A stretch of 64,000 bases of DNA from Undibacterium umbellatum (GCF_014284125.1 NZ_JACOFX010000004.1:186001-250000), one strand, 5' to 3'. Positions 52,228-61,738 are shown, counted from the stretch's first letter. The notes: a model not told the origin generated them from the sequence alone. Made by a program: numbers and translations.

Positions 52228-53259
52228 TCAATACGCCGTCTCCGCCACATTCTGATGCTCCAGCACTGCGCGCAGGGTGTTGCCCATCGTGCCTTGTTCT
52301 GGTTTGCCAGCGAAGCCGCATTCAGTAATGCCATTCAGGAACTCGGCATCGCGGCCGCTGAACAAGGGGCAGCGCGGGAATAGCTCGGCCACCCAGTCAA
52401 CAAAGGCGCGCACCTTGGGTGACAGATGGCGATTGGCCAGATACACCACCGAGATGGGCATGGGGGCTGGTGCCCATTGCGGTAAGACTTCGCGCAAGGC
52501 ACCCGACTGCAGATGTGGCATCAGCATGAAGCGCGGTGCCTGTATCAGGCCAAACCCCTTGAGCGCACAGGCCAGATAGGCTTCCGAGTCATTCACGGAG
52601 ATTTTGCCGTTCACGGTGAGGGCTATGTTCTTGCCATCGACGATGAAATCCCAGTCCCGGTTACGGCCAGTGCGGCTGGAAAAATAATGCACGGCCTGAT
52701 GGTGCTGCAAATCTTCCAGAGCTTGCGGTTCGCCATGCAAATCCAGATAGTCAGGCGCGGCACAAGTGATGCTCTGGAAAGTGCCTATGCGGCGGGCAAC
52801 CATGCTGGAATCCTGCAACTCCCCCACCCTGATCACGCAATCAACTGCCTCTTGCACCATGTCCACCATGCGGTCACCCATGCCCATGACAAGCTTGATA
52901 TCGGGATAGCGATCATAAAACTCGCAGACTTGCGGCAGCAAGACCAGGCGGCCTATCGAGGTCGGCACATCGATGCGCAAAGACCCCTTGGGGCCGCGCG
53001 CCACGTTCTGGAACGAGGATTCGGTCTCGTCCACATCCGCCAGAATACGCACACAGCGCTCATAGTAAGCCGCGCCATCTGGCGTCAGGCTCAGGCGGCG
53101 GGTGGTGCGGTTCAGCAGGCGCACCTGTAACAGGCTTTCCAGGTTCTGGATGATGGTGGTGACGGTAGTACGCGGCAAGCCGAGGTTGTCGGCGGCACGG
53201 GTAAAACTATTGCTGTCCACCACGCGGGTGAAGACTTGCATTGCCTGGAAGCGGTCCAT
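52228..53259 (-). CDS. LysR-type transcriptional regulator, 343 aa
   Basis: N-terminal helix-turn-helix (MQVFTRVVDSNSFTRAADNL and GLPRTTVTTIIQNLESLLQV), then a LysR substrate-binding domain (GSLRIDVPTSIGRLVLLPQV). The C-terminus extends about 40 residues beyond the usual 300 (GRDAEFLNGITECGFAGKPE), which is unusual. The gene is divergent from the hydrolase-RND operon at 53447, which it probably controls. The 190-base shared gap carries the dyad ATAGTC-AAG-GACTAT and further TAGTC half-sites. Start at ATG 53259, ribosome-binding site AGGAGTACCGCG. Confidence 0.95.
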   Translation of the reverse strand: MDRFQAMQVFTRVVDSNSFTRAADNLGLPRTTVTTIIQNLESLLQVRLLNRTTRRLSLTPDGAAYYERCVRILADVDETESSFQNVARGPKGSLRIDVPTSIGRLVLLPQVCEFYDRYPDIKLVMGMGDRMVDMVQEAVDCVIRVGELQDSSMVARRIGTFQSITCAAPDYLDLHGEPQALEDLQHHQAVHYFSSRTGRNRDWDFIVDGKNIALTVNGKISVNDSEAYLACALKGFGLIQAPRFMLMPHLQSGALREVLPQWAPAPMPISVVYLANRHLSPKVRAFVDWVAELFPRCPLFSGRDAEFLNGITECGFAGKPEQGTMGNTLRAVLEHQNVAETAY

Positions 53260-53286
53260 CGCGGTACTCCTGAATAACTGGTTGGC

Positions 53287-53301
53287 ATAGTCAAGGACTA
53301 T
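53287..53301. promoter_or_regulatory. Probable LysR operator (ATAGTC dyad)
   Basis: ATAGTC-AAG-GACTAT is a perfect inverted repeat 28 bases upstream of the LysR start. AATAGTC near 53355 and CTATTC near 53402 repeat the half-site toward the hydrolase start. Confidence 0.5.
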
Positions 53302-53446
53302 TCGTCTGAACGAAGTATAAACCTAATTTGATGCTTGATTAGTCGGCCTGGCGGAATAGTCATGTTCGATTATAGGCGTTTATCCGGCAGCGCATAGTGC
53401 CTACTATTCGGTCCATTCACTAAGCTCTGGCGCGATTGGCGACAAT

Positions 53447-54358
53447 ATGATGGACGAAACAGCAATAATTCCCGATATTTCTGGCAACCCCGGCAACACC
53501 ATCAAGAAAAGAAAAAAGACCACAAAGACGGCTGAGCCATCTTTGCAGATAGAAAATTTCCTTATCCCTGGCCCGCTGGGGGTCATTCCCGTGCGCCTTT
53601 ATCGCCCGCAGGGCAATGCAGTTTTGCCGCTGGTGCTGTATTTCCACGGTGGTGGTTTCATCAGCGGTTCCTTGAATGATGCCGATGTACCGGCGCGTTT
53701 TATTGCGCGGAACAGCAATGTCATCGTCTTGTCCGTTGGCTATTCACTGGCTCCGGGCAAGCCCTTTCCTGCCGCGCCGGAAGATGCGTATACCGCCATG
53801 CTGTGGGCTATCAAGAATGCCGCCAGCATCAGGGCTGACGCCAGCCGCCTGGCAGTAGCGGGCGACGATGCAGGTGGCAACCTGGCGACTTGCCTGACAC
53901 TGATCGCACGTGACCGCAATGCCCCGCCGATTTTGGCGCAAGCGCTGATAGGCCCGATGCTGGACCCCAGCATGACACGTCTGGGTGACGCCAAGAAACT
54001 GGAATCCGACCTGACCCCGCAAGAATGCGCGCATTGCTATGGCCAATACCTGCCGCGCTCATTGCAACGCCTGCACCCCTATGCTGCACCGCTGGAATCC
54101 AGCCGCCTCGGTGGCTTGTCGCCCGCCTTTATCGCCACTGCTGAACATGATGTCTTGCATGTGGAGGCAGAAAAGTATGCGGCTGCCCTGATCACCGTTG
54201 GTGTGCCTGTGCAAGTAGCCCGCTTTGCCGGGATCAAGCATGCATCACTGCCTGAGCATCAGCCCGTACTGGTGGAAGTGGCAGATTTTTTGCGCCGCCG
54301 TCTGGCCTTACCTATGGAATTGACTACATCTGCTTTCGTATCCCTGGAGGAAAAATAA
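53447..54358 (+). CDS. Alpha/beta hydrolase of the HSL type with Asp at the nucleophile position, 303 aa
   Basis: The oxyanion motif HGGGFISGS (residues about 67-75), the elbow AVAGDDAGGNLAT and the C-terminal GIKHASLPEH carrying the catalytic His identify the hormone-sensitive-lipase (bacterial HSL) family. The nucleophile Ser of GDSAGG is replaced by Asp (GDDAGG; codon GAT), so the classical triad is incomplete. I have the impression that this form recurs in other proteobacteria, but did not check. The protein may be inactive, have altered chemistry, or sense ligand. It is the first gene of the RND operon, ending one base before the adaptor start. The start at ATG 53447 has no strong ribosome-binding site. 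Confidence 0.85.
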   Translation: MMDETAIIPDISGNPGNTIKKRKKTTKTAEPSLQIENFLIPGPLGVIPVRLYRPQGNAVLPLVLYFHGGGFISGSLNDADVPARFIARNSNVIVLSVGYSLAPGKPFPAAPEDAYTAMLWAIKNAASIRADASRLAVAGDDAGGNLATCLTLIARDRNAPPILAQALIGPMLDPSMTRLGDAKKLESDLTPQECAHCYGQYLPRSLQRLHPYAAPLESSRLGGLSPAFIATAEHDVLHVEAEKYAAALITVGVPVQVARFAGIKHASLPEHQPVLVEVADFLRRRLALPMELTTSAFVSLEEK

Positions 54359-54359
54359 T

Positions 54360-55679
54360 ATGTCTGACGAAACAAAAAATTCTCAAGAACTCAGTAACTT
54401 ACATCCAACATCCACGAGGAATATCATGTCTGAATCCACTACGTCCACTGCACCAAGCCGCAAATCCATCGCCATCAGCGCTGCCATTGTTCTGTTGATC
54501 GCTGCCGCAGGCACCATAGGTGCCATCAATGTTGAAGCCAGCGATGCCGCACCCAAAGCTGCTCCACCGCCAACCACAGTCGATGTCGCCGAAGTCGTCA
54601 GCCGCAATATCGTCGATTGGCAAAATTATTCAGGCAAGCTAGAAGCGGTAGACCGCGTCGAGATACGTCCGCTGGTAAGCGGCACGCTGACTGCCGTGCA
54701 TTTCAAGGACGGCAGCCTGGTCAAGAAAGGTGATTTACTGTTCACCATAGACCCGCGCCCGTATGCTGCTGAAGTGGCACGCTTCCAGGCGCAACTGGCT
54801 GCTGCCGAGGCACGCGCTGCCTACACAGGTTCTGACCTTGCCCGTGGCGAAAGACTGCTCGGTGAAAACGCCATTGCCCGCCGTGATTTTGAAGAAAAAC
54901 AAAATGCATCGCGTGAAGCAGCAGCCAATGTACTGGCAGCACAGGCAGCTTTGAAGACAGCAAAACTCAATCTTGAATATACCCAGATCACGGCCCCCGT
55001 TGCGGGCCGCATCTCGCGCGCTGAAGTCACAGTCGGTAATGTCATTGCAGTCGGTGCCAGCTCACCAGCTTTGAGCACGCTGGTATCTGTCTCGCAAGTG
55101 TATGCATCTTTTGATGTAGATGAACAAAGCTTCTTGAAATACGTCAACCCGGCGCAGGCAAAGAATGCCCAGGTGCCGGTCTTCCTGGGTCTGGCGAATG
55201 AAGAAGGTTACTCACGCCAGGGCAAGGTGGTTTCCATCGACAACCGCGTCGATACTTCCTCAGGGACCATACGCGTGCGCGCCGTTTTTGAAAACCAGGA
55301 TGGCTTGCTTCTGCCCGGCCTGTATGCCCGTGTACGCCTGGGTGGTGGCGCACCACATGCGGCCCTGATGATAGATGAAAAAGCCGTGGGCACAGACCAG
55401 AGCAAACGCTTTGTGCTGGCAGTCGACAAGGACAACCACACAGCTTATCGCGAAGTACGCCTCGGTAACAGGCAGGAAGATTTGCTGATCGTGGAGTCTG
55501 GTTTGAAAGCCGGTGAACGCATCGTCGTCAATGGTCTGCAACGTACACGCCCTGGTGACACCATCACGCCGAATGTGGTGGCGATGAGTAAAGCGCCTCC
55601 CGCAACTCCCGCATCTGCTGCCCCAGCGACCCCGGTTGCAGGTGCTGAAGACAAGGCTACTCCAGCTAACAAATCTTAA
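54360..55679 (+). CDS. RND efflux periplasmic adaptor (membrane fusion protein), 439 aa
   Basis: A signal anchor (SIAISAAIVLLIAAAGTIGA) is followed by the barrel-sandwich hybrid domain: RVEIRPLVSGTLTAVHFKDG at the first lipoyl half, the alpha-hairpin (AEVARFQAQLAAAEARAAYT and so on), ITAPVAGRISRAEVTVGNVI at the second half, and a beta-barrel (VYASFDVDEQSFLKYV). These are the AcrA/MexA family marks. Two in-frame starts are possible: ATG 54360 (GGAGG 9 bases upstream) and ATG 54426 (GAGGA upstream); I give the longer. The C-terminus is Pro/Ala-rich. It connects the pump (next gene) to the outer-membrane channel (third gene). Confidence 0.95.
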   Translation: MSDETKNSQELSNLHPTSTRNIMSESTTSTAPSRKSIAISAAIVLLIAAAGTIGAINVEASDAAPKAAPPPTTVDVAEVVSRNIVDWQNYSGKLEAVDRVEIRPLVSGTLTAVHFKDGSLVKKGDLLFTIDPRPYAAEVARFQAQLAAAEARAAYTGSDLARGERLLGENAIARRDFEEKQNASREAAANVLAAQAALKTAKLNLEYTQITAPVAGRISRAEVTVGNVIAVGASSPALSTLVSVSQVYASFDVDEQSFLKYVNPAQAKNAQVPVFLGLANEEGYSRQGKVVSIDNRVDTSSGTIRVRAVFENQDGLLLPGLYARVRLGGGAPHAALMIDEKAVGTDQSKRFVLAVDKDNHTAYREVRLGNRQEDLLIVESGLKAGERIVVNGLQRTRPGDTITPNVVAMSKAPPATPASAAPATPVAGAEDKATPANKS

Positions 55680-55719
55680 TCGTCACATACATAAATATAG
55701 ACGCAGATAGAAAAATATC

Positions 55720-58700
55720 ATGAATATCTCAAAATTCTTTATCGACCGCCCCATCTTCGCCGGGGTGCTGTCGGTAATTATCCTGTTGGCCGGTGCGCTG
55801 GCCATGTTCCAGTTGCCTATCTCGGAATATCCCGAGGTGGTGCCACCTTCTGTCGTGGTGCGGGCGCAGTACCCCGGTGCCAATCCCAAGGTGATTGCAG
55901 AAACCGTGGCTTCTCCTTTGGAAGAATCCATCAACGGTGTGGAAAACATGCTGTACATGCAGTCACAGGCAAACAGTGATGGCAACCTGACGGTGACGGT
56001 CAACTTCAAGCTTGGTGTCGATCCTGACAAGGCACAGCAACTGGTGCAAAACCGTGTCTCGCAAGCCTTGCCACGCCTGCCTGCAGATGTGCAGCGCCTT
56101 GGTGTGACAACCATCAAAAGTTCACCTGCGCTGACCATGGTGGTGCATTTGATTTCACCGGATGACCGCTATGACATGACTTACCTGCGCAACTATGCAG
56201 TGCTGAATGTCAAAGACCGTCTGGCGCGTATCAAGGGTGTGGGTGAAGTGGGCTTGTTTGGCTCTGGCAATTACGCCATGCGCGTCTGGATGGACCCGCA
56301 AAAAGTGGCACAGCGTGGCTTGACCGCATCTGACGTGGTGAATGCTATCCGCGAGCAAAATGTGCAGGTTGCTGCTGGTGTCATCGGTGCATCACCTAAT
56401 GTGCCGGGCACACCTTTGCAATTCAATGTGAATGCGCAAGGCCGTTTGAAATCGGAAGCAGAATTTGCCGAGATCATACTCAAGACTTCTGCCGATGGGG
56501 CAGTCACCCGCCTGGCGGATGTGGCGCGCATAGAACTGGATGCCTCTGAATATGGCTTGCGTTCTTTGCTGGACAATAAACCAGCCGTCGCTATACCTAT
56601 CTTCCAGGCACCGGGTGCCAATGCGCTGGATGTGTCTGACCAGGTACGCGCTGCCATGAAAGAATTGTCGGCAGACTTCCCAAGCTCAGTGCAATACAAG
56701 ATCGTGTATGACCCTACGCAATTCGTACGTTCCAGTATCCATGCGGTCGTCGAGACTTTGCTTGAAGCGATTGCGCTGGTGGTGCTGGTGGTCATCGTGT
56801 TTTTGCAAACCTGGCGTGCATCGCTGATCCCCTTGCTGGCCGTGCCGGTATCCATCGTCGGTACTTTTTCTCTGATGCTGGGCTTTGGCTATTCCATCAA
56901 TGCCTTGTCACTGTTTGGCATGGTGCTGGCCATCGGTATTGTGGTCGATGATGCCATCGTGGTGGTGGAGAATGTGGAAAGAAATATTTCGGCTGGCCTG
57001 ACGCCGAAAGAAGCGACGTATAAAGCCATGCGTGAAGTCAGTGGCCCCATCATCGCGATTGCTTTGACGCTGGTTGCCGTATTCGTACCACTGGCCTTCA
57101 TGACTGGATTGACCGGGCAATTCTACAAACAGTTTGCGATGACGATAGCCATCTCTACCGTGATTTCTGCTTTCAACTCGCTGACCTTGTCACCAGCACT
57201 GGCAGCAATTCTGTTGAAAGGCCATGACGAAAAACCAGACTGGCTGACGAAGGTGATGAACCGTCTGTTTGGTCGCTTCTTCAATGCCTTCAACCGCATG
57301 TTCAATCGCGGTTCTGAAAAGTATTCCAAAGGTGTGGCCGGTGTTATTTCCCGCAAGGCTTCCAGCATGGTGGTGTATGTGGTGTTGCTGGCGGCAGCCG
57401 TGGGTGTTTCCTATATCGTGCCGGGCGGCTTTGTGCCGGGTCAAGACAAGCAATACCTGATCAGCTTCACGCAATTACCGAATGGTGCGACGCTGGATCG
57501 TACTGAAAAAGTCATCCGTGACATGTCGGCCATCGCCTTGAAGGAACCGGGTGTGGAGAGTGCAGTTGCCTTCCCGGGTTTGTCCATCAACGGCTTTACC
57601 AATAGCTCCAGCGCCGGTATTGTTTTTGTGACGCTGAAACCGTTTGAAGAACGCCGCAGCAAGGAGCTGGCAGCAGATGCGATTGCAGGCAAGCTGAACC
57701 AGAAGTATTCAGCGATCAAGGATGGTTTCATCGCCGTCTTCCCGCCACCACCTGTCATGGGTCTGGGCACAGTTGGCGGCTTCAAGATGCAGATAGAAGA
57801 CAAGGGTGCACTTGGCTATGCAGAACTGGATGCCGCAGCACAAGCCTTTATTGCCGCTGCCAAAACAGCGCCAGAACTGGGTCCCATGTTCTCAAGCTAC
57901 CAGATCAATGTGCCGCAACTGGATGTGAATCTCGACCGTGTCAAGGCCAAGCAACTGGGTGTGCCGGTAACCGATGTGTTTGACACCATGCAGATTTATC
58001 TTGGTTCTTTGTATGTAAATGACTTCAACCGCTTTGGCCGCGTGTATCAGGTACGTGCCCAGGCAGATGCACCTTATCGTGCCAAGCCTGAAGATATCCT
58101 GCAACTGAAAACCCGCAACAGCGCTGGCGAAATGGTGCCGCTGTCTTCCCTGGTCAAGGTAACCCCTAGCTTTGGCCCGGAAATGGTGGTGCGTTATAAC
58201 GGCTACACGGCGGCTGATATCAATGGTGGCCCCGCACCTGGTTATTCATCCAACCAGGCACAGGCTGCGGCAGAACGTATTGCTGCAAAAACCCTGCCTG
58301 CCGGTATCAAGTTTGAATGGACTGATCTGACTTACCAGCAAATCCTGGCGGGCAATGCAGGTGTCTGGGTATTCCCTATCAGTGTCTTGCTGGTGTTCCT
58401 GGTATTGGCGGCGCAGTATGAAAGTCTGACCTTGCCACTGGCAGTCATCATGATCGTGCCCATGAGTTTGCTGGCGGCCCTGACCGGCGTCTGGTTGACG
58501 GGTGGTGATAACAACATCTTCACCCAGATAGGTCTGATGGTGCTGGTGGGACTATCGGCCAAGAATGCCATCCTGATCGTGGAATTTGCGCGGGAGCTGG
58601 AACTGCAGGGCAGCACGCCTTTGCAGGCAGCGATAGATGCCAGCCGTTTGCGTCTGCGCCCTATCCTGATGACCTCCATCGCCTTCATCATGGGTGTGGT

Positions 58701-58917
58701 GCCACTGGTGATTTCCAGCGGCCCTGGTTCTGAGATGCGTCAAGCGATGGGTGTTGCGGTGTTCTTCGGCATGCTGGGTGTCACCCTGTTTGGCCTGTTC
58801 CTGACTCCTGTGTTTTATGTATTGCTGCGTACTCTTGCAGGTAGCCGCAAGCTGCATTCTGCGGTGGTGCATGAAGCACCAGCCGTCGCCCATGGCCACG
58901 CGATAGTAAAAATTTGA
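55720..58917 (+). CDS. RND multidrug efflux transporter, HAE1 family, 1065 aa
   Basis: Twelve membrane helices in the RND pattern. Start MNISKFFIDRPIFAGVLSVI is typical of AcrB/MexB-type pumps. Helix 4 holds the proton-relay Asp pair in AIGIVVDDAIVVVENVERN. QLPISEYPEVVPPSVVVRAQ and GAVTRLADVARIELDASEYG are conserved periplasmic-loop segments, and helix 10-12 motifs (GLSAKNAILIVEFARE, RLRPILMTSIAFIMGVVPLV) are intact. Length is normal for a complete pump. The genes order adaptor-pump-channel is that of a full tripartite system. Substrate is unknown; inducers would act through the divergent LysR. Confidence 0.97.
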   Translation: MNISKFFIDRPIFAGVLSVIILLAGALAMFQLPISEYPEVVPPSVVVRAQYPGANPKVIAETVASPLEESINGVENMLYMQSQANSDGNLTVTVNFKLGVDPDKAQQLVQNRVSQALPRLPADVQRLGVTTIKSSPALTMVVHLISPDDRYDMTYLRNYAVLNVKDRLARIKGVGEVGLFGSGNYAMRVWMDPQKVAQRGLTASDVVNAIREQNVQVAAGVIGASPNVPGTPLQFNVNAQGRLKSEAEFAEIILKTSADGAVTRLADVARIELDASEYGLRSLLDNKPAVAIPIFQAPGANALDVSDQVRAAMKELSADFPSSVQYKIVYDPTQFVRSSIHAVVETLLEAIALVVLVVIVFLQTWRASLIPLLAVPVSIVGTFSLMLGFGYSINALSLFGMVLAIGIVVDDAIVVVENVERNISAGLTPKEATYKAMREVSGPIIAIALTLVAVFVPLAFMTGLTGQFYKQFAMTIAISTVISAFNSLTLSPALAAILLKGHDEKPDWLTKVMNRLFGRFFNAFNRMFNRGSEKYSKGVAGVISRKASSMVVYVVLLAAAVGVSYIVPGGFVPGQDKQYLISFTQLPNGATLDRTEKVIRDMSAIALKEPGVESAVAFPGLSINGFTNSSSAGIVFVTLKPFEERRSKELAADAIAGKLNQKYSAIKDGFIAVFPPPPVMGLGTVGGFKMQIEDKGALGYAELDAAAQAFIAAAKTAPELGPMFSSYQINVPQLDVNLDRVKAKQLGVPVTDVFDTMQIYLGSLYVNDFNRFGRVYQVRAQADAPYRAKPEDILQLKTRNSAGEMVPLSSLVKVTPSFGPEMVVRYNGYTAADINGGPAPGYSSNQAQAAAERIAAKTLPAGIKFEWTDLTYQQILAGNAGVWVFPISVLLVFLVLAAQYESLTLPLAVIMIVPMSLLAALTGVWLTGGDNNIFTQIGLMVLVGLSAKNAILIVEFARELELQGSTPLQAAIDASRLRLRPILMTSIAFIMGVVPLVISSGPGSEMRQAMGVAVFFGMLGVTLFGLFLTPVFYVLLRTLAGSRKLHSAVVHEAPAVAHGHAIVKI

Positions 58918-58923
58918 GAGAGC

Positions 58924-60411
58924 ATGATGATGAATACAATCAAACCCCTGAAATCTGCTTCATCCCTGTTGATGTTATTGCTGGTGCTGGCTGGCTGTTC
59001 AGTTGCACCGATTTATCAGAAAGCGGAAGTGACAACTCCCGCTGCCTATAAAGAAGTGCAGGCAAACAGCAATTGGAAAGAAGCACAACCCTCAGAAGAA
59101 GTTGCCCGTGGCGACTGGTGGAAAATCTTTGCAGATGACAGCCTCAATGAGATGGAAAGCCAGGCCATGGCGGCCAACCAGAACCTCAAAGCCGCTGCCG
59201 CACGCCTGAAGCAATCCCGTGCCTTGCGGCAGGATGCCCGCGCTGGCCTGTTGCCGCAAGTGAATGCGGGCCTGGGTGCAAACCGTGGGCGTGCAGCACC
59301 GGCGTCCCAGGGTTTGCCTGAGAATGCCAGGATGCCGACCAGCACCACTTACAATGCCCAGCTAGGCGCATCGTATGAGCTGGATCTGTTTGGTCGTGTC
59401 GCCTCCAGCATAGATGCCGCAACGGCAGATACGCAAAAGAATGAAGCTCTGTTCCAGTCCGTGCAACTGGCCTTGCAAGCCGATGTAGCACAAGCTTACT
59501 TTTTGCTGCGGGAACTGGATGCAGAGCAGGCTTTATATGCCGCTACGGTAGAACTTCGCTCGAAAACCCTGAAGCTAGTGCAAACCCGTTTTAATGAAGG
59601 CGATATCAGCGAACTCGATCTGGCACGCGCCAAGGCAGAACTGGCAACAGCGCAGTCAGAATCACTGGGCCTGGCGCGCAGCCGTGCGGTGGCAGAGCAT
59701 GCACTGGCAGTCTTGCTGGGCAAGACACCGGCAGAATTCAATTTCCTGCCACGACCCTTGTCACGCATCGTTGTCAATGTCCCGGCAGGTTTGCCATCGG
59801 CCTTGCTGGAACGCAGGCCAGACATAGCAGCAGCTGAACGCAGCATGGCTGCCGCCAATGCCCGCACAGGCGTGGCTCGGTCTGCCTTCTTCCCAAGACT
59901 GGATATCACAGGCTCTGCCGGTTATGCATCAGCCAGCCTGGGTGACTTGCTGAACTGGAGCAGCCGTACCTTCTTGCTGGGGCCTTTATTGTCCATGCCC
60001 TTGTTCGATGGTGGTCGCCGCCAGGCCAGTGTGGACAGGGCTGGCGCAGTCTATGAAGAAGACGTGGCCAACTACCGCCAGACCGTGCTGAATGCCTTCA
60101 GGGAGGTAGAAGACAACCTGGCCGACTTGCGCATCTTGCGTGACCAGACTCAGGCGCAAGACAATGCCGTGCAGGCGGCAGAGCGGGCGGCGAAACTCTC
60201 GCATGTGCAATACCGCGAAGGCTCGGTCAGTTACCTGAACGTGATCGATGCTGACCGCACCGTATTGCAGCAACAGCGCATCGCTGCACAACTCGATGGT
60301 GCGCGCGCCAGGTCAGCAGTGAGTTTGATACGTGCACTGGGTGGTGGTTGGGATAGTCGCAGCCCGGCAGTAGCCACTATCAAGCATGTACAGGTGGCAA
60401 ACGCAGAGTAA
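58924..60411 (+). CDS. Outer-membrane efflux channel lipoprotein (NodT/OprM type), 495 aa
   Basis: The lipobox LLLVLAGCS gives an N-terminal lipid anchor, as in OprM. TolC-like helix-hairpin repeats occur twice: DAATADTQKNEALFQSVQLA with LDLARAKAELATAQ, and FREVEDNLADLRILRDQTQA with VSYLNVIDADRTVLQQQR. LPSALLERRPDIAAAERSMA is the hallmark of NodT-family channels. It forms the trimeric duct that completes the RND pump; it starts 7 bases after the pump gene. A terminator-like stem-loop follows at 60461-60483. Confidence 0.95.
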   Translation: MMMNTIKPLKSASSLLMLLLVLAGCSVAPIYQKAEVTTPAAYKEVQANSNWKEAQPSEEVARGDWWKIFADDSLNEMESQAMAANQNLKAAAARLKQSRALRQDARAGLLPQVNAGLGANRGRAAPASQGLPENARMPTSTTYNAQLGASYELDLFGRVASSIDAATADTQKNEALFQSVQLALQADVAQAYFLLRELDAEQALYAATVELRSKTLKLVQTRFNEGDISELDLARAKAELATAQSESLGLARSRAVAEHALAVLLGKTPAEFNFLPRPLSRIVVNVPAGLPSALLERRPDIAAAERSMAAANARTGVARSAFFPRLDITGSAGYASASLGDLLNWSSRTFLLGPLLSMPLFDGGRRQASVDRAGAVYEEDVANYRQTVLNAFREVEDNLADLRILRDQTQAQDNAVQAAERAAKLSHVQYREGSVSYLNVIDADRTVLQQQRIAAQLDGARARSAVSLIRALGGGWDSRSPAVATIKHVQVANAE

Positions 60412-60460
60412 ATTCTGGCGTCTTGATTTCCCCAGACCAGCGTTGTTATGGCTTTTGCAG

Positions 60461-60483
60461 CGTACTTCCTTGCTGGAAGTACG
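60461..60483 (+). terminator. Stem-loop after the RND operon
   Basis: CGTACTTCC and GGAAGTACG pair perfectly (9 bp) around TTGCT. A short T-run (CTTTTTG) follows 9 bases later. It probably ends the operon. Confidence 0.55.
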
Positions 60484-60495
60484 AATCCCCGCTTT

Positions 60496-61280
60496 TTGTC
60501 CGAAGAACGCTAACGCAGGCTTGCACGTCTAATTCGAATCCGCATATCATAAAAAAGATAAACTTCACTTTCATGCGAGTTTGTGTAAAGTTGATGGAGT
60601 CACCAGACCACGACAGCAATGGCATCGCATTCATCTAGCGAGAATCATGACAGACACATTCGACAACCGCCCCCGAAGAAAAGCGCTGCAATTGGCGGCG
60701 TCTTTTCTGGCAGTCACTTTACAAACACAAATAGGACATATCGCCATGGCAGCAGATGATGATTTCTTGAAGTTCAGTTCGTATAATCTTAGTGTCCGGG
60801 TTTTTAACGGCGGTGACTTTCGCCTGGTCTATGCCAATTCACCGCATGCCCTTGCCATAGGTGAAATTGCCAGAGAGAAGACTGAGGCGGATGCAAAGCG
60901 AGCGCCAGGTTTTAGTTCAGGCTATACAGCCTTCGCAGGCCCGGCAGAGATGGAATGGCGCTCCAAAGACGGTAGCCTGCTCAAGCACACGCTAGACCTC
61001 GACAGCATATTTAAAGACAGAAAAGTGCTCCACCATGAAGACCCGGCGCGCATCTATAAACCCTACCCGTTCTCTGGTGGCGGACCAACCATCGTGATCG
61101 AAGCAAATGACCACACCGTGAACGTGTATATGTTTACTACCCTACAGATCATCTCTGAAGACCCCAATGTCACCCTCCGTGAAGCCCATAGAAATTGTGT
61201 GCTGGCGTATTCAAAAACCTTGTAAGCCTCTTTGACAGGACAGATGATGGCTGTAACCCAGGCAACGATGGCCGGAAAAT
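60496..61280 (+). repeat. Tandem duplication unit 1 (exported protein plus effector-start stub)
   Basis: The 785-base unit begins TTTTGTCCGAAGAACGC and recurs from 61568 in the same orientation. It includes the promoter region, the exported-protein gene and, after its stop, GACAGGACAGATGATGGC, matching the start of the effector gene at 62339. Here that second reading frame stops after 12 codons. Confidence 0.75.
60647..61225 (+). CDS. Exported protein A, candidate immunity protein for the Tle lipase, 192 aa
   Basis: A Tat-like signal (NRPRRKALQLAASFLAVTLQ) precedes a small beta-rich domain with WRSKDGSLLKHTLDLDSIFK and DHTVNVYMFTTLQII, ending CVLAYSKTL. Export to the periplasm fits a protein protecting against a periplasmic phospholipase. 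A second copy (61739-62320) is about 80% identical by eye; the signal region is nearly the same, the mature part less so. Immunity function is inferred from the arrangement beside a DUF2235 lipase, not from the family. The start at ATG 60647 is chosen over the longer frame because it begins the signal. Confidence 0.7.
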   Translation: MTDTFDNRPRRKALQLAASFLAVTLQTQIGHIAMAADDDFLKFSSYNLSVRVFNGGDFRLVYANSPHALAIGEIAREKTEADAKRAPGFSSGYTAFAGPAEMEWRSKDGSLLKHTLDLDSIFKDRKVLHHEDPARIYKPYPFSGGGPTIVIEANDHTVNVYMFTTLQIISEDPNVTLREAHRNCVLAYSKTL

Positions 61281-61738
61281 AAAAACTGAGCCCGAACTTT
61301 TGTGATGAACAGGTGTGCAGGATTTGAACCTGCGCTTGCCTCGTCGTGGCGTCGTAGACGAGCGGAGCGCGTATTCTCTCGTGAAAGGCTTTCACACTCT
61401 TGCTGCCACTTCTCCCCTCTTGGTTGGGGCGGCGGCATGGCAATGATGATGCCGCTCGTCGCATTACTGCAATCAATGGCCTTGAGCGTGTGATTGCTTC
61501 TTGTCTGTGCTACCCACCATGGGTGATCACTATCAAGATCACGCAGGCTGCATGGCAGTTTCCAGGCTTTTGTCCGAAGAACGCAAATATTGGCTTGCAG
61601 GTCGAACTTGAATCTGACTATAATTTAGCACTATTAGTCTCATAAAAATATCTACTTCAATTTCGTGCGTGCTTGTGTCATGTTGATGGAGTCACCATAC
61701 CACAACAGCAATGGCATCGCATTCATCTAGCGAGAATC
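61226..61738. other. Spacer between the duplicated genes
   Basis: It holds a 12-codon effector-start stub (ATG 61244 to TAA), then sequence unique to this spacer, then the upstream part of the second duplication unit. A tRNA T-arm-like hairpin (GCAGG-TTCAAAT-CCTGC, minus strand, near 61320) lacks any matching acceptor stem. Confidence 0.5.

Noticed and set aside
61310..61340. tRNA-like T-arm (GCAGG-TTCAAAT-CCTGC on the minus strand)
   Set aside because: No acceptor or anticodon stem can be formed around it; probably chance or an old att-like trace too weak to call.
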